This document shows positions 18,153 to 24,570 of a DNA stretch of 64,000 bases, piece after piece (position 1 is the stretch's first letter; each line of letters begins with the position of its first letter). The notes beneath the pieces were generated by a model, which did not search any database, was not told the DNA's origin, and saw only the letters and a list, made by a program, of their open reading frames with translations. Source of the DNA: Acidobacteriota bacterium (GTDB lineage: Bacteria; Acidobacteriota; Terriglobia; 20CM-2-55-15); NCBI GenBank assembly GCA_022821145.1, contig JAJEEE010000052.1, forward strand, positions 32,978-96,977, in the 5' to 3' direction. Made by a program: the position numbers and the translations under genes.

Positions 18153-20138
18153 TCACCCGCCGTCTTCCGGAAGCCGGAACGCCAGGAACTCGCCCGAGTA
18201 GCCGAAGCCGCTGACGGCGACCACGATGTATTGCCGGCCGTCGAGCATGTAGGTCATCGGCGACCCGGTCTGCGGCGCGGGCATGTAGACGGCTCCCACC
18301 TCTTCGCCGGTCGCCTTGTCGTAGGCCCGCAGCATCGCGCCGCGCTCGCCCGACGGCGTCGTGAAGACGCCGCCCTCGCCGGCGATCACCAGCGTTTCGG
18401 TCACCAGCGTCCCGATCCGTCCCGTCCGTCCGGTCCGGGGAATGTCGAGTCCCTCCAGCGCCGGGTGGTTGCGGATGTTGTCGGGCGTTGCCCCGTGCGG
18501 GACCTGCCAGACGATCTCGCCGCGGTTCAGGTCGATCGCCGTGATCCTCCCGTAGGGCGGCTTGACGAGCGGCAGGCCCCGCACCGTCAATCCGCCGAAG
18601 CGCTCCGTCGAGTCCGGGTCCGGGTTCGGCGCGATGCCGCGGATGAAGTCCATGTCGGAGCGCTCCGGGTCGCTGATGAGCCCGACCGCCGAGGGGGACG
18701 TGTTCGAGAACACGTACAGGATGCCGGTCTCCGGATCGTAGGATCCGCCCTGCCAGTTGGCGCCCCCGGTGACGTTGGGCAGCATCAGCAGGGCCAGAAG
18801 GCCTTCCCATCGGCTGACGACCGGGGGCGTGAACAACGGCCCGATCCGGTACCGCGAAATCAGCGCCTCGGCCTCGGCGCGCAGCTCCGGCGTGAAGTCG
18901 ATCAGGTCGTCGACGGAGAAGCCCTGGCGCTCGAACGCGGGCGGCCGGGTCGGGAACGGCTGGGTCGCCGCGTACCACTCGCCGGGAACGTCGCCGGCCG
19001 GAACGGGCTGTTCCTCGATCGGCCACACCGGACGGCCGGTTTCACGGTCGAAGACGTAGACCCAGCCCTGCTTGGTCGGCTGCGCGACGGCGCGGACGAG
19101 TTCGCCGTCGACCATGATGTCGGCCAGGATCGGCGCGCACGGCGTGTCCCAGTCCCAGATGTCGTGGTGGATGAACTGGTAGTGCCAGCGCCGCTCGCCG
19201 GTTTCCAGGTCGACGGCCACGATGCTGGACCCGTACAGGTTGTTGCCCGGACGGTGGCCGCCGAAGTAGTCGTTGGTCGGCATCTCGACGGGGAGGTAGA
19301 CCAGGCCCAGCTCCTCGTCGACCGTGATCTGCGCCCAGACGCCCGTGTTGCCCGTGGTGGCCCAGGAGCCGTCCTCCCATGTCTCGTTCCCGTATTCGTC
19401 GGGGAACGGGATCGTGTGGAAGATCCACAGGCGCTCGCCCGTGCGCGCGTCGTAGCCGCGGACGAACCCCTTCTGGTTGTTCCGCGTGCGGGGCGCGCTG
19501 CCCGGGAGGTGGGCGGCCCCCACGATGATCGTGTTCCCGGCCACGACCGGCGCGGCGTGCAGGCCCACCTCGCCGGTCACCGGGTCCATCTCCTGGTCCA
19601 TCTCCGTCTTGAGGTCGACGACGCCGTCGTTGCCGAACCCGGGAACGGGCCGGCCGGTTTCCGCCTCGAGCGCGATCATCTGGTAGCCGGGCGTGACGTA
19701 GACGATGCGTTCCTCGCCGCCGTCGGACCAGTAGGCCAGACCCCGTCCGGAAAGCTGCCGCGGCGCGGCCTCGCCGCGCGCGCCCTCCCGGAGGCTGAAC
19801 TTCCAGAGCAGCTCGCCGGTCGCCGGGTCCAGCGCGATCACCGAGCGGCGCGTGCCGGCCGTGGTATAGAGAACGCCGTTCACCATGAGCGGCGTGGACT
19901 GGAGGTTGGTTTCCCGGCGCGGGCCGAGGTTGTCGGTCTTGAAGCGCCAGGCGACCTCAAGCGTGCCGAAGTTGTCGGCGTCGATCTGGGCGAGGCCCGA
20001 ATAACGCGTGCTGCCCAAGTCGCCGCCGTAAGTGGTCCACTCACCGCCGGCGGCCCCGTATTGCCCGGCGGCGGGCAGCGTGGTCAGCGCGGCGAGCAGA
20101 AGGCACGCGGCCGGGCCGGCAGGGGCTGTTGTCGACAT
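18153..20138 (-). CDS. PQQ-dependent dehydrogenase, quinoprotein glucose dehydrogenase-like
   Basis: This 661-aa secreted protein has AGGAG before ATG 20138 and a signal peptide ending PAAGQ. The mature N-terminus has W-T-T-Y-G-G-D-L-G-S-T-R-Y-S, the first blade of the eight-bladed quinoprotein propeller. Repeated W-motifs (D-P-A-T-G-E-L-L-W, D-A-R-T-G-E-R-L-W, D-L-E-T-G-E-R-R-W) mark the blades. H-H-D-I-W-D-W-D is the H-D-x-W-D-x-D motif of membrane-type GDH relatives. It lacks the five N-terminal transmembrane helices of Gcd, so it is a free periplasmic form. It oxidises an alcohol or aldose, passing electrons via PQQ. Confidence 0.85.
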   Translation of the reverse strand: MSTTAPAGPAACLLLAALTTLPAAGQYGAAGGEWTTYGGDLGSTRYSGLAQIDADNFGTLEVAWRFKTDNLGPRRETNLQSTPLMVNGVLYTTAGTRRSVIALDPATGELLWKFSLREGARGEAAPRQLSGRGLAYWSDGGEERIVYVTPGYQMIALEAETGRPVPGFGNDGVVDLKTEMDQEMDPVTGEVGLHAAPVVAGNTIIVGAAHLPGSAPRTRNNQKGFVRGYDARTGERLWIFHTIPFPDEYGNETWEDGSWATTGNTGVWAQITVDEELGLVYLPVEMPTNDYFGGHRPGNNLYGSSIVAVDLETGERRWHYQFIHHDIWDWDTPCAPILADIMVDGELVRAVAQPTKQGWVYVFDRETGRPVWPIEEQPVPAGDVPGEWYAATQPFPTRPPAFERQGFSVDDLIDFTPELRAEAEALISRYRIGPLFTPPVVSRWEGLLALLMLPNVTGGANWQGGSYDPETGILYVFSNTSPSAVGLISDPERSDMDFIRGIAPNPDPDSTERFGGLTVRGLPLVKPPYGRITAIDLNRGEIVWQVPHGATPDNIRNHPALEGLDIPRTGRTGRIGTLVTETLVIAGEGGVFTTPSGERGAMLRAYDKATGEEVGAVYMPAPQTGSPMTYMLDGRQYIVVAVSGFGYSGEFLAFRLPEDGG

Positions 20139-20275
20139 TTCGTTGTCTCCTGACTATGAGCTGTCGGTGAAAACGGGCGCGTGGCCGGCGTCCGTCCAGG
20201 GGCTGGCGTCCGCCGCCGCCATCAGCCGGATACGGCGTCGAGGACAGCGACAACCTCCGGCCCATGCCCGATGGG

Positions 20276-20300
20276 ACTCGCGGCGTTCCTCGCCGCGAGT
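20276..20300 (-). terminator. perfect 10-bp hairpin in the 20139-20378 gap
   Basis: ACTCGCGGCG (20276-20285), loop TTCCT, CGCCGCGAGT (20291-20300). It lies about 80 bp past the stop of the minus-strand amidohydrolase gene, a plausible terminator although no T-run follows. The rest of this 240-bp gap shows only the ribosome site of the PQQ gene. Confidence 0.4.
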
Positions 20301-20378
20301 GGACAACGAGCCGGCAGGCGAGGCGTCAGCCCAAGAAAACGATCCGGTCGAACGCTGCCGCGGTCTTACCACGAACGG

Positions 20379-21452
20379 CTATCCCGTCTCGATTCGGAGC
20401 ATCCGGATGAGATTACCGCCGAGGATCGCCATCTTGTCGTCATCGCTCAAGGACGGCGAATCGGCGATCAGGTCGATGGTGTCGGGCCAGACATAGGGGA
20501 TGTCGGAGCCGTAGACGACCTGTGTGACGCCGGTCTCGGCCACCAGGTGCCGCAGTCCCTCCTCGGAAAATACCATCGAGTCGACGAAGATCTGGTCCCG
20601 CATGTACTCGCTCGGACTCTTCAGGTTCGCGCAATCCGCGTTGGCCCGCACCTCGCAGGCCACCTCGGTGCGCCCCAGGTACGAGGGCAGGTAGCCGCCC
20701 CCATGCGCCCCGCAGATCTTCAGTCCCGGGAACCGGTCCAGGACCCCGTCGAAGATCATGTGCGTCAGAAAGACCGTCGTCTCCAGGGGATTGCCGATGA
20801 TGTTGCCCAGGTTGCCGCGACCGGCGAGCCCGCCTTCGCGGACCACGTTCTGCGCGTTGTTGGGGTGCATGAAGATGGGGACGTCCAGCTCTTCGGCCTT
20901 GGCCCAGAACAGGTCGTAGCGTTCCGAGGTGGGCGGCTCGTTGGCGACGTGGCCGCCGATGGACGCGCCGCGGTGCCCCAGTTGGCCGACGGCGTATTCG
21001 AGCTGCTCGGCGGCCAGGTCCGGATGCTGCAGCGCGACCGAGGTCAGCGCCACGAACCGGTCCGGATGCTCATCGCACCACGCGGCAAGTCCTTCATCCT
21101 GGACCCGGACGATTTGCGCGGCCATGTCGCGGTCGGCGGCGTACCACCAGAACTGGTTGACGCTGAGCGCCTGGATGTCGATGCCGCGCTCGTCCATCAT
21201 CTCCATGCGGTGCGGGCCCACCCTCAGCAGGTCGGGCAGACCGGCCCCGGCCGGGTTCACGCCGGGAATGGCCGCCCGCAGTTCGTCGAGAAACGTGCAG
21301 TGCGCGTGGATGTCGACAACCGTCGCGCGGCGTCCGTTGATACTGATCTCCCGGCGCGGGGACTGTCCCGACGTGTCGAGCCGGCAGCCGGCGATGAGCC
21401 CTCCCGCGCCGGCGTACGCCGCGGTCCTGAGGAAGTTCCTGCGGTCGAGCAT
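20379..21452 (-). CDS. Tat-exported amidohydrolase lipoprotein (ACMSD/decarboxylase-type)
   Basis: The 357-aa product starts at ATG 21452 (a GGGGG stretch precedes it). L-D-R-R-N-F-L-R-T is a Tat motif, and L-I-A-G-C near residue 22 is a lipobox, suggesting a Tat-exported lipoprotein. The amidohydrolase-2 barrel shows V-V-D-I-H-A-H-C (H-x-H metal ligands), F-M-H-P-N-N, G-A-H-G-G-G-Y and Y-G-S-D-I-P-Y (catalytic Asp). These are the hallmarks of ACMSD and related nonoxidative decarboxylases of aromatic or dienoic acids. A decarboxylase anchored outside the cytoplasm is unusual; the substrate is unknown. Confidence 0.8.
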   Translation of the reverse strand: MLDRRNFLRTAAYAGAGGLIAGCRLDTSGQSPRREISINGRRATVVDIHAHCTFLDELRAAIPGVNPAGAGLPDLLRVGPHRMEMMDERGIDIQALSVNQFWWYAADRDMAAQIVRVQDEGLAAWCDEHPDRFVALTSVALQHPDLAAEQLEYAVGQLGHRGASIGGHVANEPPTSERYDLFWAKAEELDVPIFMHPNNAQNVVREGGLAGRGNLGNIIGNPLETTVFLTHMIFDGVLDRFPGLKICGAHGGGYLPSYLGRTEVACEVRANADCANLKSPSEYMRDQIFVDSMVFSEEGLRHLVAETGVTQVVYGSDIPYVWPDTIDLIADSPSLSDDDKMAILGGNLIRMLRIETG

Positions 21453-21638
21453 GGCGACCCCCTTGATCGGTCGTGATTGCCGGAAAACGCTTCGACGATA
21501 TGAACCGCGTTGCCGGAAGTCAAGGAAGCGGACGGGCGCTCCGCGGGTTGTCTTGGCCCACGTATTCTCCCCTCCGAACAGAAACGATCGGTCGCTGCGC
21601 CGCGTCGGCAAGACGGTACGAAAGCCGCCGTCCGTATA

Positions 21639-21806
21639 TTACGGCGATGACCGATTCGCCTGCGTGGCGGGAACATGGATGAATCCCTCGAACCCCGTGT
21701 CGATTATCCCTTCGTATCGACGCTCCCATTTCTCTTCTCTCGGAGCGTGTAGACGAAATTCGATCGTCGGGCAGCCGTCGGTGTTAAACCGGCCGCGATG
21801 CTTCAT
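21639..21806 (-). pseudogene. truncated clan-AA aspartic-protease-like gene
   Basis: A 55-codon frame beginning M-K-H-R-G-R-F-N-T-D-G contains G-I-I-D-T-G-F-E-G-F-I-H-V-P, the 'iiDTGf-Gf' active-site motif of retropepsin-like bacterial aspartic proteases. Such proteins are about 110-140 aa; this frame stops 13 residues after the motif. Another minus-strand frame continues to about 21520 with a L-A-D segment that could be the lost C-terminal half, so one frameshift may explain the truncation. The start overlaps the upstream small gene by 23 bp. Such protease-like genes commonly follow a small gene of the 97-aa type found here. Confidence 0.45.
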
Positions 21807-22077
21807 CGATGACGGCGTAGCCGGTTCGAAATGCTCCGGGGGAACCCACACGCATCAGGTGGAACGGCCCGCGGCCACTCCTGGCGGCCCCCTCCAGAGC
21901 TTCCTCCGAGCTCTCGCCGACGTGGATCTCCCGGTTCTCGACGTCGATGGCGATGAATTTACCACGGGACTGCTGTTCGCATTTCGCTCTGAACTGCTCG
22001 TCGTACAGCCGCTCGGCTTGCTCGACGAACTCTTCACGATCTTTCGTGATGCTGAGATCGGGCGGGTCGTGTCTCAT
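21784..22077 (-). CDS. small acidic conserved protein upstream of aspartic-protease-like gene
   Basis: The 97-aa protein has GGGGGAGG six bases before ATG 22077. It reads D-R-E-E-F-V-E-Q-A-E-R-L-Y-D-E-Q, then G-K-F-I-A-I-D-V-E-N-R and H-L-M-R-V-G-S-P-G-A-F-R-T-G. The pattern of a charged helix, 'GKfvAiDve' strand and a C-terminal 'lRvG-p-a-r' stretch is known from small proteins encoded next to clan-AA aspartic proteases. No function is assigned and no signal peptide is present. Its partner gene here looks broken. Confidence 0.65.
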   Translation of the reverse strand: MRHDPPDLSITKDREEFVEQAERLYDEQFRAKCEQQSRGKFIAIDVENREIHVGESSEEALEGAARSGRGPFHLMRVGSPGAFRTGYAVIDEASRPV

Positions 22078-22371
22078 TGGGGCCTCCCCCTCGAATTCCT
22101 AATTTGTGGACCGCTTCCTGGACAACCGAGGTCCCCGTTGCGGAAAGGAATCTAGCCCGCTACGCAGCCTCAAGGCAACAACTGATCCAGCCCGCCTGAT
22201 CCAGCCCCTGAATCGAATCCGCGATCCCCGGCGTCCATCGTCCAAGTCACGCGACGACTGCGATGCGCGCGGTCGAGGTCGCAACGTCCAAGTTGTCGAT
22301 CTGACTCTCAAACGGAAATATCGCCGTACTGATCGGCGCATCGCGGGGTCCCCTACCCAGGGGGAAAAGGG
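22078..22371. other. intergenic region without recognised gene
   Basis: These bases separate the divergent small gene (start 22077) and the metallo-beta-lactamase-fold gene (start 22417). No protein-like frame, tRNA or clear repeat was found apart from promoter elements near the right end. GC is visibly lower and more mixed than in the flanking genes. Confidence 0.5.
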
Positions 22372-22377
22372 TAGAAT
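22372..22377 (+). promoter_or_regulatory. -10 box TAGAAT for the MBL-fold gene
   Basis: TAGAAT lies about 40 bp before ATG 22417, leaving a leader of roughly 33 bases that contains the GGAGGT ribosome site. No convincing -35 box was found. Confidence 0.4.
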
Positions 22378-22416
22378 ACGCTCACAACGGATCCCAACCG
22401 CCGGAGGTACTGATCG

Positions 22417-23268
22417 ATGCGCCAGAAAATCATGGTCCTCGCCCTTGCCGTGTTCGTGGGCGCGGGGCTCGCGGTCGTCACCGGAACCAGTCAGCAGCAG
22501 GCCCCGCCCCTGGAGATGAGCGAGGTCGTGGAAGGCCTGTACGTGATCACGGGCTCGGGCGGCAACGTCGGCGTCCGCGTGACCGGCGAAGGCGTCATCG
22601 TGATCGACGACAAGTTCGAGCGAAACTACGACGAGATCATCGCCAACATCGAGAGCGTGACCGACGAGCCCGTCCGGTACGTGATCAACACGCATCACCA
22701 CGGAGACCACAGCGGGGGCAACGTCCGGTTCTCGGCGATCGCCCAGGTGATCGCCCACAAGAACGTGCGTGCCAACATCCTGAGGAACGACCAAGCGGGC
22801 CCGCCGTCGGTCATCTATACGCACGAGACGGCCGTGTTCCTGGGCGACGCGGAAGTGCAGGCCCACCACATGGGCCGGGGCCATACCAACGGCGACTCGA
22901 TCATCTACTTCCCGGACCTGGGCGTCATCCATGGGGGCGACCTGATCAACACCGGGAACATCTTCATCGACTACAACAACGGCGGCAGCTTCCTGGAGTG
23001 GGTGGACACGCTGGACCGCGCCCTGGAGCTGGACTTCACGACGGCGATTCCGGGACACGGCGACATCCTGACCAAGGACGAGTTGCGGGCGTACCGCAAC
23101 AAGTTCGCCGCGCTGGAGACCCGCGCGCGCGAGCTGGTGGCCCAGGGCATGGCCCCGGACGAGTTCGTCGCGAACCTGCCGACGGACGACCTGGGATGGG
23201 ACCTGACCGGCCGCGGCGGCGCGGGGGCGCAGGGCGTCTACGCCGAGTTGACCGGGGCGATGGAATAG
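22417..23268 (+). CDS. secreted metallo-beta-lactamase-fold hydrolase
   Basis: This 283-aa protein has GGAGGT before its ATG and a signal peptide (V-F-V-G-A-G-L-A-V-V-T-G). N-T-H-H-H-G-D-H-S-G-G is the H-x-H-x-D-H zinc motif near residue 93. G-R-G-H-T-N-G-D-S, H-G-G-D-L-I and I-P-G-H-G-D supply the remaining ligands, so a complete dinuclear site is present. This secreted branch is often annotated as subclass B3-like or quinoprotein relay-system MBLs; the substrate is unknown. A second, variant MBL lies at 53901-54740. Confidence 0.85.
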   Translation: MRQKIMVLALAVFVGAGLAVVTGTSQQQAPPLEMSEVVEGLYVITGSGGNVGVRVTGEGVIVIDDKFERNYDEIIANIESVTDEPVRYVINTHHHGDHSGGNVRFSAIAQVIAHKNVRANILRNDQAGPPSVIYTHETAVFLGDAEVQAHHMGRGHTNGDSIIYFPDLGVIHGGDLINTGNIFIDYNNGGSFLEWVDTLDRALELDFTTAIPGHGDILTKDELRAYRNKFAALETRARELVAQGMAPDEFVANLPTDDLGWDLTGRGGAGAQGVYAELTGAME

Positions 23269-23300
23269 GACCGAGCGGCCGACATCCCCGACGCGGAACG

Positions 23301-23786
23301 CTGAACCTCTTCGTCTACGGCACACTCAAGCGCGGGCTCCGGAACCACGACAGGTTCTGTCGCGGAGTGCTGGAAGTCCGCGAGGCCGAAGTGCGCGGCC
23401 GCCTCTACGAGGGCCCCGGATACCCGTTTCTGGAGGTACCCGAAGGCGACGTTCTCGCGGAGGGAACGGCCGATCCTCTCGCCGACGCGGCCACGGAGGC
23501 GCGACTGCGCGCCTCGCCCGCGTCGTTCCGCCGGCCCGTCGCCGCCAGCGGCGCGCCGGGCGCCTGGGGCATCGTCCACGGCGAGGTGTTGACCTTCGAC
23601 GACCCCGACGACCGCCTGCCCGCCATCGACCGCCTGGAGGACTTCAACCCCGGCGGCTCCAGCGTCTACCGGCGCGTGCTGGTCCACGCGCTGGTGCAGG
23701 GCGCGCCGGAACCGGCGTGGTTGTACACGATCGAGGCGAGCGGCATCCACGGCCGCCGGATCGTCTCGGGCCGCTGGCCAGAGTAG
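23301..23786 (+). CDS. gamma-glutamylcyclotransferase-like protein, probable CTG start
   Basis: About 161 aa. L-F-V-Y-G-T-L-K-R-G at the extreme N-terminus is the substrate-binding loop of the AIG2/GGCT fold. A conserved Glu (R-L-E-D-F-N) supplies the catalytic acid, with V-Y-R-R-V and W-L-Y-T-I completing the fold. The domain begins at codon 2, and no ATG, GTG or TTG exists in frame between the upstream in-frame region and this point. The codon before N-L-F is CTG at 23301, preceded by a weak GCGGAA. Either CTG is used or the true start was lost. The family releases 5-oxoproline from gamma-glutamyl amines. Confidence 0.7.
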   Translation: MNLFVYGTLKRGLRNHDRFCRGVLEVREAEVRGRLYEGPGYPFLEVPEGDVLAEGTADPLADAATEARLRASPASFRRPVAASGAPGAWGIVHGEVLTFDDPDDRLPAIDRLEDFNPGGSSVYRRVLVHALVQGAPEPAWLYTIEASGIHGRRIVSGRWPE

Positions 23787-23929
23787 CGGCCGTGGGCGGG
23801 TCCAGGGGAATCCGGGCGTACGGTACACGACCGCGCGGTTCGATGACGGCGGCACGGGGTATCGCGTGCCTGAATCCCACGAGTACCATTGAAGCGTGCA
23901 AGAATCCGAACGATGAGGATGTTGAAGGA

Positions 23930-24271
23930 ATGAGCGAAACCATGGCGCGGAGCCGTCGAAAAAAACTGCCGCCGATTCATCCCGGGGAGATTCTTCATGA
24001 AGAGTTCCTGGCCCCGATGGAGATCACGCAGTACCGGTTGGCCCATTCGATCGGAGTGGACGCCCGCCGGATCCATGCGATCGTCCATGGTCAGCGGTCC
24101 ATAACGGCCGAGACGGCCCTGCTGTTCTCGCGCTTCTTCGGGAACTCTCCGGAGTTCTGGACAGGACTTCAGAGCCAGCACGATCTGGAGAAGGAACGGG
24201 ATCGACTGGCCGACAGGCTCGAACGCGTGCCGGCGTACGATGCGGCCGTCACCGCTGGATCCGCGGGCTAA
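23930..24271 (+). CDS. HigA/VapI-like antitoxin, XRE-type regulator
   Basis: This 113-aa protein contains P-P-I-H-P-G-E-I-L-H-E-E-F-L-A-P, the start signature of HigA antitoxins. A helix-turn-helix follows (Y-R-L-A-H-S-I-G-V-D to I-V-H-G-Q-R-S-I-T) and then F-S-R-F-F-G-N-S-P-E-F-W. HigA binds its own operator and neutralises the ribosome-dependent RNase HigB. No HigB gene precedes it: the 143 bp upstream contain no toxin-like frame. The first ATG (23930) abuts AAGGA, so an ATG 12 bases later is possible. Confidence 0.8.
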   Translation: MSETMARSRRKKLPPIHPGEILHEEFLAPMEITQYRLAHSIGVDARRIHAIVHGQRSITAETALLFSRFFGNSPEFWTGLQSQHDLEKERDRLADRLERVPAYDAAVTAGSAG

Positions 24272-24292
24272 GACGCCGAGGACGCCACGCGA

Positions 24293-24313
24293 ACCGGCCG
24301 CCGGGCGGCCGGT
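24293..24313. terminator. GC hairpin after the higA-like gene
   Basis: ACCGGCC pairs with GGCCGGT around a short GC loop, about 22 bp after the stop at 24271. There is no T-run. It may end the antitoxin transcript before the separate 24366 gene. Confidence 0.35.
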
Positions 24314-24365
24314 CGGCCCTGCGAAGCGAGACACGACTGCCGCGATCGTATGGCAGAATAGCCGG

Positions 24366-24518
24366 ATGAGTGTCAGTTCTTTCCGCGGTTTTCTCTACTT
24401 TCTGGCGCGTATCCTCGGGGACGTACAGGCCGTGCGGCGCGGGCGCGTCGGGCGCCGTGTGGGTCGGCGTGCGGCCGGGAAGCTGACTGGCCGCATGATG
24501 GGGAAGTGGCTTCGGTGA
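24366..24518 (+). CDS. 50-aa highly basic conserved small protein
   Basis: The product begins M-S-V-S-S-F-R-G-F-L-Y-F-L-A-R-I-L-G-D and continues V-R-R-G-R-V-G-R-R-V-G-R-R-A-A-G-K. The pattern 'LyyLARlLGDvnAvrrGr-grR--rra-gr' occurs in many bacteria as an uncharacterised small ORF. The N-terminal half could form an amphipathic helix and the C-terminal half is strongly cationic, fitting RNA or membrane contact. A GCAGAATAG stretch just upstream of the ATG could be a -10 box. No toxin or antitoxin partner was recognised. Confidence 0.6.
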   Translation: MSVSSFRGFLYFLARILGDVQAVRRGRVGRRVGRRAAGKLTGRMMGKWLR

Positions 24519-24570
24519 GGTTCCGTCCGCAAGGCCTGCCGGGACGCGTTCGCGATTCGGCGCGTAGCCT

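Noticed and set aside
20139..20378. Small gene or regulatory RNA in the gap between the PQQ gene and the amidohydrolase
   Set aside because: Only a terminator-like hairpin and a ribosome site were seen, with no conserved RNA structure or coding signal.
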